From contig CAXTVI010000001.1 in assembly GCA_964247695.1 (NCBI GenBank), positions 124,001 to 188,000 on the forward strand: DNA of 64,000 nucleotides, read 5' to 3'. Of this stretch, positions 16,538 to 25,386 are shown in pieces. The number at the start of each line of letters is the position of its first letter. Within the stretch, counting starts at the first letter, position 1. The stretch comes from Lichenicoccus sp964247695. GTDB taxonomy: Bacteria; Pseudomonadota; Alphaproteobacteria; Acetobacterales; Acetobacteraceae. A program made the translations under genes and the position numbers. The notes under the pieces are model-generated. The model had not been told where the DNA came from and did not search any database. It saw nothing but the letters and a program-made list of their open reading frames with translations.

Positions 16538-18967
16538 ATGACAGGACCGCGTGATTCGAACGGGTTCGGATCGGCGGTCCATGCGCCTGACGGCCGCGGC
16601 ACGTCGCCCGGCGTGCCGAAGCAGCCGCTGTTCGCTCCGGATGGCGCGCGGCTGCCACCCGAACTTGCGACGGATCTTGCCGTCAGTATTCCGGCAGGGT
16701 CGCCCATTGCAGTGGCCGTCGCCCAGATCGGCGGCGCGAGCGCCATCGCTCCGATCGGATGCGAGGCGCTGGTCCGGCGCATCCTCTCCTACGATCCCGG
16801 CGCCGATGTCGGACTGATCGAGCAGGCGTTCGCGATCGCGCGCGACGCACACGCCAACCAGAAGCGCGACAACGGCGAGCCTTACATCATCCATCCGCTC
16901 GCGGTCGCCGAGATCCTGGCGGGCTTCCGGCTGGATGCGCCGTCGATCGTCACCGCCCTGCTGCACGACACCATCGAGGATACCGGCGTCACCTACAAGG
17001 TGATCTCGGACCGCTTCGGCAGCGCGATCGCCGACCTCGTCGACGGCGTCACCAAGCTCACCCGGCTGGAACTGCAGTCCGACCGCACCAAGCAGGCGGA
17101 GAACTTCCGCAAGCTGGTGCTGGCGATGAGCCGCGACATACGCGTGCTGATCGTCAAGCTTGCCGACCGGCTGCACAACATGCGCACCCTGCACTACGTG
17201 CGGCGGCAGGATCGGCGCGAGCGCATCGCGCGCGAGACCATGGACATCTATGCGCCGCTGGCCGGGCGCATCGGCATGGACAAGGTCAAGACCGAGCTGC
17301 AGAACCTCTCCTTCGGGGAACTGGAGCCCGAGGCGAATTCCACAATCCAGGCCCGGCTGAACTACCTGCGCGGCCAGGGTGCCGACGTGATCGAGGAGGT
17401 CAGGCGCGAGCTGACCCGGATCTGCCGCGATGCCGGAGTACCGGTGATCGAGGTCATGGGACGCGAGAAATCCTCGTTCTCCATCTGGGAGAAGATGCAG
17501 AAGCGCAACGTCGCCTTCGAGCAGCTCTCCGACATCATGGCCTTCCGCGTCCTCGTTCCGTCGCGCGAGGCCTGCTACGTGTCGCTCGGCGCGGTGCATG
17601 CGGCGTATCCGGTGATCGCCGGCCGCTTCAAGGACTACATCTCGACCCCGAAGGCGAACGGCTACCAGAGCCTGCATACCGGGGTGACGTTGCGCCATCC
17701 GCGCAACCAGAAGATCGAGATCCAGATACGCACCCCCGAGATGCACGATGTCGCCGATAACGGCGTTGCCTCGCACTGGGTGTACAAGCTGTCACCGGGA
17801 GCTCCCGACGAGGAGGTCAGCCGCGCGGTGACCAGCCTGCGCCGGCTGCGCTGGGTGCAGGACCTGCTCGAGATCATCGAGAATTCAGCCGCACCCGACG
17901 AGTTCCTGGAGAACACCAAGCTCGAGCTCTACCAGGACCAGGTGTTCTGCTTCACGCCGAAGGGGCAGCTCATCCAGCTCCCGCGTGGTGCGACCCCGGT
18001 CGATTTCGCCTACGCCGTGCACAGCCAGGTCGGTGACGGCTGCGTGGGTGCGAAGGTCAATGGCCGGCTGATGCCGCTGCGCCACGAGCTGCAGAACGGC
18101 GACCAGGTCGAGGTCATGACCGCACGCGGCGGTACGCCGTCGCCGTCCTGGGAGCGCTTCGTCGTTACCGGCAAGGCGCGCGCGCGCATCCGCCGCTACG
18201 TGACGCAGCAGCAGCGCGAGACGCATCTCGATGCCGGCCGGGCGGCGCTGGCAAAGGCGTTCCGGCAGGAGGGTGTGGACGGGTCCGAGAAGGTGCTGGA
18301 TGCCGCCCTCGGCCGGCTCAAATGCGCCAGCCGCGACGACCTCTACGTCGCCGTCGGGACCGGGACGGTCGGGCCGAAGGACGTGGTGCACGCGGCGTAT
18401 CCGGAGCTGCGGCAGAGTGCGCGCGCGCCACGCATGATCCCGGGCCTGCCGCGCCCGGACGCGCGCCCCGGCACGGGACGCGCCGGCAGCGGGGCCGCCC
18501 CTGGCAACATGTCGCTGCGCGGGCTCGGCGCCGGCATCGCTGTGCATTTCGCCGGCTGCTGCCACCCACTGCCGGGCGACCGCATCCTCGGGATCGTGGC
18601 GCAGGGCAAGGGCATCACCGTGCACACCGTCGGCTGCCAGACGCTGGAGAGCTTCGCCGCGACGCCGGAGCGGTTCATGGACGTGGACTGGGACTATGAC
18701 GCGATCACCCGCGGCGGCAGTCCCGGGCCGCATGTCGGCCGGGTCAGCGTGATCGCCGCCAACGAGCCGTCCATGCTGGCGACCCTGACCAATGCCGTGT
18801 CCAAGCACGACGGCACGGTGGTCAATCTCAAGATCGTCAACCGCCAGCTCGATTTCATGGAGATCCTGGTCGATGTCGAGGTGCGCGACCTGCGCCACCT
18901 CTCCTCCGTGATCGCCGGCCTGCGCGGCGCGAGCGGGATCACCCAGGTGGAGCGCGCCAAGGCTTGA
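16538..18967 (+). CDS. relA/spoT: bifunctional (p)ppGpp synthetase/hydrolase
   Basis: This Rsh enzyme makes and degrades the stringent-response alarmone. The hydrolase HD domain is intact (HDTIED near residues 143-148), so degradation should work. The synthetase domain shows KANGYQSLHTG. A TGS domain (FTPKGQLIQLPRGATPVDFAYAVH), a conserved Cys region (FAGCCHPLPGD) and a C-terminal ACT domain follow. The first 70 residues are Pro/Gly/Ala-rich and look unlike other members, so a later start is possible. ATG 16538 begins immediately after the rpoZ stop. Length with this start is 809 residues. It appears to be the only long Rsh protein here, as is usual in alphaproteobacteria. Confidence 0.95.
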   Translation: MTGPRDSNGFGSAVHAPDGRGTSPGVPKQPLFAPDGARLPPELATDLAVSIPAGSPIAVAVAQIGGASAIAPIGCEALVRRILSYDPGADVGLIEQAFAIARDAHANQKRDNGEPYIIHPLAVAEILAGFRLDAPSIVTALLHDTIEDTGVTYKVISDRFGSAIADLVDGVTKLTRLELQSDRTKQAENFRKLVLAMSRDIRVLIVKLADRLHNMRTLHYVRRQDRRERIARETMDIYAPLAGRIGMDKVKTELQNLSFGELEPEANSTIQARLNYLRGQGADVIEEVRRELTRICRDAGVPVIEVMGREKSSFSIWEKMQKRNVAFEQLSDIMAFRVLVPSREACYVSLGAVHAAYPVIAGRFKDYISTPKANGYQSLHTGVTLRHPRNQKIEIQIRTPEMHDVADNGVASHWVYKLSPGAPDEEVSRAVTSLRRLRWVQDLLEIIENSAAPDEFLENTKLELYQDQVFCFTPKGQLIQLPRGATPVDFAYAVHSQVGDGCVGAKVNGRLMPLRHELQNGDQVEVMTARGGTPSPSWERFVVTGKARARIRRYVTQQQRETHLDAGRAALAKAFRQEGVDGSEKVLDAALGRLKCASRDDLYVAVGTGTVGPKDVVHAAYPELRQSARAPRMIPGLPRPDARPGTGRAGSGAAPGNMSLRGLGAGIAVHFAGCCHPLPGDRILGIVAQGKGITVHTVGCQTLESFAATPERFMDVDWDYDAITRGGSPGPHVGRVSVIAANEPSMLATLTNAVSKHDGTVVNLKIVNRQLDFMEILVDVEVRDLRHLSSVIAGLRGASGITQVERAKA

Positions 18968-19002
18968 GCGCGCCAGACTCGAGCCTCGGGACCGCAAGCC
19001 TG

Positions 19003-19407
19003 ATGATCGGGATCGGGTCCGACCTGTGCGACATCCGGCGGATCGAGCGCGTCATGGCCCGGCACGGCGAGCGCTTCCTCGAGCGCGTGTTCACCCCCAC
19101 CGAGCGCGCCCGCGCCGAGCGTCGGACGCCGGCGATCCGCCCCGGAACGTATGCCAAGCGCTGGGCGGCGAAGGAGGCCTGCGCCAAGGCGCTCGGCACC
19201 GGCTTCTCGCAGGGCGTGTTCCATTCGGACATGGGCGTGGTCAACCTGCCGGGGGGCCAGCCGACGCTCGCCCTGACCGATGGTGCGCTCGCCCGGCTGC
19301 ACGTGCTGCTGCCGCCGGGCGCCGCGCCACGCCTGCTTGTGACGATGACCGACGAATATCCGTATGCCTTCGCGCAGGTCATCATCTCGGCGCTGTTCGA
19401 TCGATAG
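19003..19407 (+). CDS. acpS: holo-[acyl-carrier-protein] synthase
   Basis: AcpS moves the phosphopantetheine arm of CoA to acyl carrier protein. MIGIGSDLCDIRRIE contains the metal-binding Asp, and RWAAKEACAKALGTG the second acidic residue. ATG 19003 matches the usual family N-terminus and gives 134 residues. A TTG at 18964 overlaps the relA stop as TTGA and has GGTGGAG 11 bases upstream, so a form 13 residues longer is possible. The gene precedes lepB and rnc, the normal alphaproteobacterial order. Confidence 0.92.
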   Translation: MIGIGSDLCDIRRIERVMARHGERFLERVFTPTERARAERRTPAIRPGTYAKRWAAKEACAKALGTGFSQGVFHSDMGVVNLPGGQPTLALTDGALARLHVLLPPGAAPRLLVTMTDEYPYAFAQVIISALFDR

Positions 19408-19515
19408 GCCGGGGCCGTCCGACGAGCGCGCGTGCATTCCTTGACAGGCAGGAGCAGGGTCGGCTTCATCCGCCCGCCGCGGGGGGTTCTCGTCGGAACA
19501 GGCGGAACAGACAGC

Positions 19516-20346
19516 ATGGCGTTCAGCAAGTCCTCGGTTCGCAAGAACGACGGTGTTGGCAAGAAGGACGGCGTGGGCAAGAAGGATGGTGCGGGCTCCG
19601 GCACCTGGGACATGATCCGGACGCTGCTCTATGCCGGCCTGATCGCCATCCTCGTCCGCACCTTCCTGTTCGAGAGCTTCAACATCCCGTCCGGCTCGAT
19701 GATCCCGACCCTGCTGGTCGGCGACTACCTGTTCGTCGCGAAATACGAATACGGCTACTCGAAATTCTCGCTGCCGTTCTCGCCCGACCTGTTCGAGGGG
19801 CGGATCATGAACCAGGTGCCGCATCGCGGGGATGTCGCGGTGTTTCGGTTCACCCAGGACACCTCGATCGACTACATCAAGCGCATCGTCGGCCTGCCTG
19901 GCGACCATGTGCAGATGCGCGGCGGCGAGTTGTACCTCAACGGCAGCGAGGTCCCGCGCACCGATGAGGGCGACGACGTGGCGTCCGACGAGAACGGTAC
20001 GCGCATGCAGGGGCGTCGCTACGAGGAGTTGCTGCCCGGCAGCGCCGGGCGCGGCCCGGTGGCGCACCAGATCCTCAAGCTGACCAGCGATGGCCCGTAC
20101 AACAATACGCCGGACTACGTGGTGCCGACGGGCTACTTCTTTGCCATGGGCGACAACCGCGACGACAGCGCCGACAGCCGCTTCATGGGCACCGAGCCGG
20201 AGGATCTGGGCTTCGTGCCGATGCAGAACCTGATCGGGCATGCCAAATTCATCTTCTTCTCGATCGATGAGCGGCATCCGCTCTGGCAGGTCTGGGAGTG
20301 GCCGGTCGAGATACGCTGGTCGCGGATCCTGCACTGGGTGCGGTGA
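19516..20346 (+). CDS. lepB: signal peptidase I
   Basis: LepB removes signal peptides at the outer face of the inner membrane. The catalytic Ser is in NIPSGSMIPTLLVGDYLF and the catalytic Lys in YIKRIVGLPGD; the MGDNRDDSADSR box follows. One membrane segment (LLYAGLIAILVRTFLF) precedes the Ser. The cytoplasmic N-terminus is a Lys/Gly/Asp repeat (three copies of a KxDGxG unit) that I have not seen in the family. ATG 19516 is used; an in-frame extension to 19432 is unlikely. Length is 276 residues. Confidence 0.93.
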   Translation: MAFSKSSVRKNDGVGKKDGVGKKDGAGSGTWDMIRTLLYAGLIAILVRTFLFESFNIPSGSMIPTLLVGDYLFVAKYEYGYSKFSLPFSPDLFEGRIMNQVPHRGDVAVFRFTQDTSIDYIKRIVGLPGDHVQMRGGELYLNGSEVPRTDEGDDVASDENGTRMQGRRYEELLPGSAGRGPVAHQILKLTSDGPYNNTPDYVVPTGYFFAMGDNRDDSADSRFMGTEPEDLGFVPMQNLIGHAKFIFFSIDERHPLWQVWEWPVEIRWSRILHWVR

Positions 20347-20366
20347 GACCTGGCATTGCTTGATCC

Positions 20367-21173
20367 ATGAGCGAGGCGCGCGACCGGATCGAGGCGTTGC
20401 TGCAGTGGCGGTTCCGGCGTCCCGAGCTGCTGAGCGAGGCGCTGACGCATCGCTCAGCCGCCAATGCCTACCAGAACAGCCAGGGACGATCAGCGACCCG
20501 TTCCCGGCGGCGCGGCGGCGGTGAGGCTGGCGCGGTCTCCGGGAAGCGGTCGAACGAGCGGCTGGAGTTCATCGGCGACCGGGTGCTCGGACTGCTGATG
20601 GCCGAGTGGCTGATCGAGCGCTATCCCGACGAGCCGGAGGGCGAGATCGGCCTGCGCCATGCGCGGCTGGTCTCGCGCGGCGTGCTGGCCGGGATCGCCG
20701 CCGGTATCGGTCTGTCGGACGCGCTCGCGGTGTCCGAGCACGAGACCCGGGCCGGAGTGCGGCAGGCGGCGACGGTGCTCGCCGATGCGATCGAGGCGGT
20801 GCTGGGAGCGGCCTATCTCGATGGCGGGTTGCAGCCGGCCCGGACCTTCATCCGGACCGCCTGGGCCGAGGCGATCGAGGCGCAGACCTTGCCGCCGAAG
20901 GACCCGAAGACCGCGCTGCAGGAATGGCTGCTCGGTCGTGGCCGCAAGCTGCCGGCCTATGTGGTGGAGTCGGCGGAGGGACCGTCGCACAACCCGGTCT
21001 TCGTGATCCGGGTGACGGCGGCGGGCGCCTCCGGCGTCGGCACCGCCAGCACCAAGCGGGCGGCGGAGAGCGCGGCGGCGGCCGATCTGCTGGCACAACT
21101 GGCGCGCCTGGAGCAGCCTGGCCTCGAGAGGATCAGGCCGGAGAAGCCAGGGCTCGAAGGGAAGATGCAATGA
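20367..21173 (+). CDS. rnc: ribonuclease III
   Basis: RNase III cuts double-stranded RNA, including rRNA precursors. The signature NERLEFIGDRVLG is present, with the downstream acidic residues in VLADAIEAVLGAAYLDGG and a C-terminal dsRNA-binding domain (DPKTALQEWLLGRGRKLPAY). Between LTHRSA and the signature lies an extra segment of about 25 residues (QGRSATRSRRRGGGEAGAVSG) absent from typical family members. The start ATG follows lepB by 20 bases, and the stop overlaps era as ATGA. Length is 268 residues against about 225 normally. Confidence 0.93.
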   Translation: MSEARDRIEALLQWRFRRPELLSEALTHRSAANAYQNSQGRSATRSRRRGGGEAGAVSGKRSNERLEFIGDRVLGLLMAEWLIERYPDEPEGEIGLRHARLVSRGVLAGIAAGIGLSDALAVSEHETRAGVRQAATVLADAIEAVLGAAYLDGGLQPARTFIRTAWAEAIEAQTLPPKDPKTALQEWLLGRGRKLPAYVVESAEGPSHNPVFVIRVTAAGASGVGTASTKRAAESAAAADLLAQLARLEQPGLERIRPEKPGLEGKMQ

Positions 21174-22111
21174 CCGGCCTGACACGATGCGGCTTCGTGG
21201 CGATCGTCGGCGCGCCGAATGCCGGCAAGTCCACGCTGCTCAACAAGCTCGCGGGCTCGAAGCTGTCGATCGTGAGCCCGAAGGCGCAGACCACCCGCTT
21301 CAGGGTCATCGGCATCCTGATGCACGACCTGCCCCAGGCAGGGGGGGAACCGGGCCCGGGAGGCCAGGGCCGCGCGCAGCTGCTGTTGGTTGACACGCCG
21401 GGCATCTTCAAGCCGAAGCGCAAGCTCGACCGCGCCATGGTCGCCGCCGCCTGGACCGGATCCGACGATGCCGACATCACGCTGGTGCTGATCGATGCCC
21501 GCAGCGGCGCCACCGAGGGGGTTCGCGAGATCGCAGCACGGCTGCGCGGCAGCGGCCGGAGGCTGTGGCTGGTGCTGAACAAGACCGACCTGGTGCCGCG
21601 CCCGCGGCTGCTGCCGCTGACCGCGGAACTGGTGGCGCTGTTCGAGGTCGAGCGCACGCTGATGGTCAGCGCCCGCTCGGGCGAGGGGCTGGGCGACCTG
21701 CTCGACGACATGGCGCAGGCGTTGCCCGCGGGACCGTTTCTGTATCCTGAGGACGACCTCACCGACCTGCCGGACCGGCTGCTGGCGGCCGAGATGGTGC
21801 GCGAGCAGATCTTCCTGCAGACGCACGAGGAGGTGCCGTACGCCGCCACCGTCGAGACCGAGAGCTTCCTCGAGCAGCCGGATGGCTCGGTGCGCATCGA
21901 GGCCACGATCTACGTGTCGCGGGCCGGCCACAAGGGCATCCTGATCGGCGACAAGGGCAGCCGCATCCGCTCGATCGGAGAACGCGCGCGGCACGGCCTG
22001 GCCTCGCTGCTGGAGCGCCCGGTGCACCTGTTCCTCAACGTCAAGGAACGGGCCGGCTGGGACGAGGAACGCGCCCGGCTGCGTGCCATCGGGCTGGACG
22101 ACCAGGGTTGA
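21170..22111 (+). CDS. era: GTPase Era
   Basis: Era binds 16S rRNA and supports 30S assembly. GTPase motifs are GAPNAGKST (G1), DTPG (G3) and NKTD (G4). The C-terminal KH domain shows GHKGILIGDKGSRIRSIGERAR. Between the G2 and G3 regions there is a Gly/Pro-rich insertion (PQAGGEPGPGGQGRAQ). The ATG overlaps the rnc stop, so RNase III and Era, both rRNA maturation factors, are coupled. Length is 313 residues. In-frame sequence upstream to 20606 is shadow of rnc. Confidence 0.95.
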   Translation: MTGLTRCGFVAIVGAPNAGKSTLLNKLAGSKLSIVSPKAQTTRFRVIGILMHDLPQAGGEPGPGGQGRAQLLLVDTPGIFKPKRKLDRAMVAAAWTGSDDADITLVLIDARSGATEGVREIAARLRGSGRRLWLVLNKTDLVPRPRLLPLTAELVALFEVERTLMVSARSGEGLGDLLDDMAQALPAGPFLYPEDDLTDLPDRLLAAEMVREQIFLQTHEEVPYAATVETESFLEQPDGSVRIEATIYVSRAGHKGILIGDKGSRIRSIGERARHGLASLLERPVHLFLNVKERAGWDEERARLRAIGLDDQG

Positions 22112-22159
22112 GCCAGGCTTTGCAAGTGGCTGTAAACGGCGGTTATCGCCTCGATTTGC

Positions 22160-22188
22160 TTGTGACGACGGGGTCCGGAGGATATGAG
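22160..22188 (+). promoter_or_regulatory. candidate promoter for pyrH
   Basis: TTGTGA (22160-22165), a 17-base spacer and TATGAG (22183-22188) lie 34 bases before the pyrH start. Both boxes match the sigma-70 pattern partly. It sits in the 110-base gap after era. Confidence 0.4.
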
Positions 22189-22221
22189 GGGCGCCGCACG
22201 GCATGAAGGGCACGACTGCGG

Positions 22222-22956
22222 ATGACTGAACCTTCAGGCGGCAACCTGTACAAGCGCGTCCTGCTCAAGGTGTCCGGCGAGGCGCTCATGGGGGATGGCG
22301 AATTCGGTCTGGACCCGAAGACGGTGAACGCCATCGCGGCCGATGTGCGCGACGTGTTCGCCTCCGGGGTGCAGGTCTGCCTGGTGATCGGCGGCGGCAA
22401 CATCTTCCGGGGCATCGCGGCGGCCGCCCGCGGCATGGACCGGGCGCAGGGCGACTATGCCGGGATGCTGGCGACGGTGATCAACGCGCTCTCGATGCAG
22501 AACGCGCTCGAGCATGCGGGCGTGCCGACGCGGGTGATGTCGGCGATCCAGATGTCCAGCGTGGCCGAGCCGTACATACGCAGGCGGGCGTTGCGGCACA
22601 TGGAGAAGGGCCGGCTGGTGATCTTCGCGGCCGGCACCGGCAACCCGTTCTTCACCACCGACACCGCGGCGGCGCTGCGGGCGGCGGAAACCGATTGCGA
22701 CGCGCTGCTCAAGGGCACCCAGGTGGACGGCGTCTATTCGGCCGACCCCCGCAAGGATCCGGACGCCAAGCGCTACCAGGAGCTGACCTACCTGGACGTC
22801 CTGGCCCGCGACCTCAACGTGATGGACGCCTCCGCGATCAGCCTGGCCCGCGAGAACAAGCTGCCGATCATCGTCTTCAACATCCACGCCCAGGGCGCGT
22901 TTGCCAAGGTGATGCGCGGCGAGGGGCCGTTCACGCGTATCGTCGAGGCCCAGTAA
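22222..22956 (+). CDS. pyrH: uridylate kinase
   Basis: PyrH phosphorylates UMP to UDP. Family blocks include RVLLKVSGEALMGD, VIGGGNIFRG, MDRAQGDYAGMLATVINAL and the C-terminal DVLARDLNVMDASAISLARENK. Length is 244 residues. It is followed after 124 bases by frr, the common pyrH-frr-uppS-cdsA order. Bacterial PyrH is usually controlled by GTP and UTP. Confidence 0.95.
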   Translation: MTEPSGGNLYKRVLLKVSGEALMGDGEFGLDPKTVNAIAADVRDVFASGVQVCLVIGGGNIFRGIAAAARGMDRAQGDYAGMLATVINALSMQNALEHAGVPTRVMSAIQMSSVAEPYIRRRALRHMEKGRLVIFAAGTGNPFFTTDTAAALRAAETDCDALLKGTQVDGVYSADPRKDPDAKRYQELTYLDVLARDLNVMDASAISLARENKLPIIVFNIHAQGAFAKVMRGEGPFTRIVEAQ

Positions 22957-23080
22957 GGCGGGTGCCCGGCATCTACCGCAGGGGCCGAAGGTTCCAGTAA
23001 GCATGACATGCCGGTCCTGAACGGCAGCCCGGAGCCGCGCCGGCAGCGCGAGGCGCCCGGAAGATTGGAGGAGAGCCGCG

Positions 23081-23647
23081 TTGGCCGCTGACCTGACTGT
23101 GCTGATGGAAGACCTCACACGCCGCATGGACGGAGCGCTCGAGACTTTGCGCCGAGACTTCGGCGGCCTGCGCTCCGGCCGTGCCAGCCCGGCGCTGCTG
23201 GAACCGGTGCGGGTCGAGGCCTATGGCGGCGAGATGCCGATCACCCAGGTCGGCACCATCGCGGTGCCGGAGAGCCGCATGATCACCGTGCAGGTCTGGG
23301 ACCGCACCCTGGTCGGCGCGGTGGAGCGCGCGATCCGCGATGCCGGGCTCGGGCTGAATCCGATGGCGGACGGCCAGGTGGTGCGGGTGCCGATCCCGCA
23401 GCTCACCACCGAGCGGCGCCTGGAGCTGGCCAAGGCAGCCGGGCGCTACGCCGAGAACGCCAAGATCTCGGTGCGTGGCGTGCGCCGCGACGGGATGGAC
23501 CAAATCAAGGGCTTCGAGAAGAAGAGCGAGATCAGCGAGGATGACAGCACGGATTGGGCAGCGGACGTGCAGAAGCTGACGGACAGCTACGTCAAGCGCA
23601 TCGACGACTCGCTGGCCGACAAGGAACGCGAGATCAAGCAGGTCTGA
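23081..23647 (+). CDS. frr: ribosome recycling factor
   Basis: RRF splits post-termination ribosomes together with EF-G. Visible blocks are LRSGRASPALLEPVRVEAYG, LTTERRLELAKAAGRYAENAKISVR and the C-terminal DSYVKRIDDSLADKEREI. The start is TTG 23081, supported by GGAGGAGA ending seven bases upstream; ATG 23105 is too late to include the usual N-terminal helix. Length is 188 residues. It lies between pyrH and uppS. Confidence 0.95.
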   Translation: MAADLTVLMEDLTRRMDGALETLRRDFGGLRSGRASPALLEPVRVEAYGGEMPITQVGTIAVPESRMITVQVWDRTLVGAVERAIRDAGLGLNPMADGQVVRVPIPQLTTERRLELAKAAGRYAENAKISVRGVRRDGMDQIKGFEKKSEISEDDSTDWAADVQKLTDSYVKRIDDSLADKEREIKQV

Positions 23648-23670
23648 CGCAGGTGTCGCAGGGTATTCCG

Positions 23671-24420
23671 ATGCAGGTCGAGCGCCTGGACGAGGCCGCC
23701 CGGGAGACCGGCGATCGCTCCCTGCCGCGCCATGTCGCCATCATCATGGACGGCAACGGGCGCTGGGCGGCGGCGCGCCGGCTGCCGCGGCTGGCCGGGC
23801 ACCGCGCTGGGGCTCAGGCAGTGCGGCGCTGCATCCAGGCGGCGATCCAGAACAAGGTCGGCTGGCTGACCCTGTATGCGTTCTCCTCGGAGAACTGGCG
23901 TCGGCCGGCCGAGGAGGTGACCGACCTGACCGGCCTGCTGCGGCACTATCTGCGCCACGAGTTGGCCGAACTGCATCGCGAGGGCGTGCGGCTGCGGGTG
24001 ATCGGCGAGCGCGAGCGCTTCGACGCCGACATGTGCCGCGAGTTCGAGCGCGCGGAACGCATCACCGCCGGCAACACCCGGCTCAACCTGATGGTGGCGC
24101 TGTCCTATGGCGGCCGCTCCGACATCCTGCGCGCGACACTCAGGATCGCCGAGGCCGTGCGCGACGGCGGGCTCGATCCGGCGCATCTCGACGAGCAGCT
24201 GTTCGGACGGTTCCTGTACACCGAAGGCATTCCCGATCCCGACCTGATGGTGCGGACCAGCGGCGAGTTCCGGCTGTCGAACTTCCTGCTCTGGCAGGCC
24301 GCCTATGCGGAGCTGGTGTTCCTCGACGTGCTGTGGCCGGATTTCGGGCCGGTGCATTTCGCCGAGGCGCTGCAGAGCTACGCGCGCCGCGAGCGCCGCT
24401 TCGGTGCGCGCCCTGGCTGA
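23671..24420 (+). CDS. uppS: undecaprenyl diphosphate synthase (cis-prenyltransferase)
   Basis: UppS extends farnesyl diphosphate to the C55 carrier lipid of cell-wall synthesis. The catalytic Asp is in IIMDGNGRWAAAR. YAFSSENWRRPAEEV and the C-terminal DLMVRTSGEFRLSNFLLWQ with FLDVLWPDF are also conserved. ATG 23671 gives 249 residues. The gene overlaps cdsA by 17 bases. Confidence 0.95.
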   Translation: MQVERLDEAARETGDRSLPRHVAIIMDGNGRWAAARRLPRLAGHRAGAQAVRRCIQAAIQNKVGWLTLYAFSSENWRRPAEEVTDLTGLLRHYLRHELAELHREGVRLRVIGERERFDADMCREFERAERITAGNTRLNLMVALSYGGRSDILRATLRIAEAVRDGGLDPAHLDEQLFGRFLYTEGIPDPDLMVRTSGEFRLSNFLLWQAAYAELVFLDVLWPDFGPVHFAEALQSYARRERRFGARPG

Positions 24421-25381
24421 GCCTGCGGCAACGCCCGATCCCGCCGGGCGGCCCGCGACGGCGGGGTCCTGGCGCGATCTGCGGGTGCGCCTGATATCGG
24501 CGGCGGTGCTGGCTCCGCTCGGGTTGCTCTGCCTGCTCGATGGCGGCTGGGTGCTGGTCGGCCTGACCGTGCTGGTGATGGCCGGGCTGGCCTGGGAGTG
24601 GGCCGGGCTGGCGAGGATACCGGCAGGCTCGCCGTCGGGCGTACTGCTGCTCGCCTGGCCCGGCGCGTCGCTGCTGGTGGCGGTCTCCTTCGACTGGATG
24701 GCCGGCCTGCGCATGCTGAGCGCCGGCTGCCTGCTCGGGCCGATGCGCGGCGGCGGCATCGTGCTGATCGGCGTGGCCGGCATGGCGCTGATCTGGCTCA
24801 GCGGGACGGGCGCGGTCGGCGCCGTCTCGCTGCTGTTCGTCGTGCTGGTGGTCTGGTCGAGCGACAGCCTCGCCTACCTGGTGGGCCGCGCGGTAGGCGG
24901 CCCCAAGCTCGCGCCGAGCATCTCGCCCGGCAAGACCCGCTCCGGCGCACTTGGCGGCCTGCTCGGCGCCATGCTGGCCGGCGCCGCGGTGTCGTCGCTG
25001 GCGACCGGATCCGCTGCCGGACTGCACGAGGCGCTCGGCGTGCGGATCATCCGCGGCCTGCTGTTCGGCGGCCTGCTCGGGGTGGCGGCGCAGGCCGGGG
25101 ACCTGGCGGAGAGCGCCCTGAAGCGGCGCTGCGGGGTGAAGGATTCCGGTCGGCTGATCCCGGGCCACGGCGGCCTGCTCGACAGGCTGGACGGGCTGCT
25201 CGCGGCAGCGCCGCTGGCCGCCCTGCTGTCGCTCGGCTGTGCGCCGGGACAGGGCTTCTGGCAGCTCCGGCCGTCGCAGCTAGGACTGGTCGATGTCGGA
25301 TTGGCGCCGCGTCCCGCGCCCGCTGCCGGACGCCTGCAGAGCTGGCTTGGCGGCAGGCATGGCCCTGCCGTAGGGAATTAA
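24404..25381 (+). CDS. cdsA: phosphatidate cytidylyltransferase
   Basis: CdsA makes CDP-diacylglycerol, the branch point of phospholipid synthesis, in the inner membrane. The family signature is complete: SALKRRCGVKDSGRLIPG followed by HGGLLDRLD. Several hydrophobic segments precede it. The GTG start at 24404 lies inside the uppS 3' end. Length is 325 residues, with an extra C-terminal tail of about 50 residues (from CAPGQGFWQ) that looks unconserved. Confidence 0.93.
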   Translation: MRALAEPAATPDPAGRPATAGSWRDLRVRLISAAVLAPLGLLCLLDGGWVLVGLTVLVMAGLAWEWAGLARIPAGSPSGVLLLAWPGASLLVAVSFDWMAGLRMLSAGCLLGPMRGGGIVLIGVAGMALIWLSGTGAVGAVSLLFVVLVVWSSDSLAYLVGRAVGGPKLAPSISPGKTRSGALGGLLGAMLAGAAVSSLATGSAAGLHEALGVRIIRGLLFGGLLGVAAQAGDLAESALKRRCGVKDSGRLIPGHGGLLDRLDGLLAAAPLAALLSLGCAPGQGFWQLRPSQLGLVDVGLAPRPAPAAGRLQSWLGGRHGPAVGN

Positions 25382-25386
25382 CGCGA

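Noticed and set aside
16100..17776. 558-codon minus-strand frame opposite rpoZ and relA
   Set aside because: No motif is present and the plus-strand genes are certain.
19441..19469. TTGACA as -35 box of a lepB promoter
   Set aside because: At 17-base spacing the -10 position reads CTTCAT, a poor match; no other evidence supports a start there.
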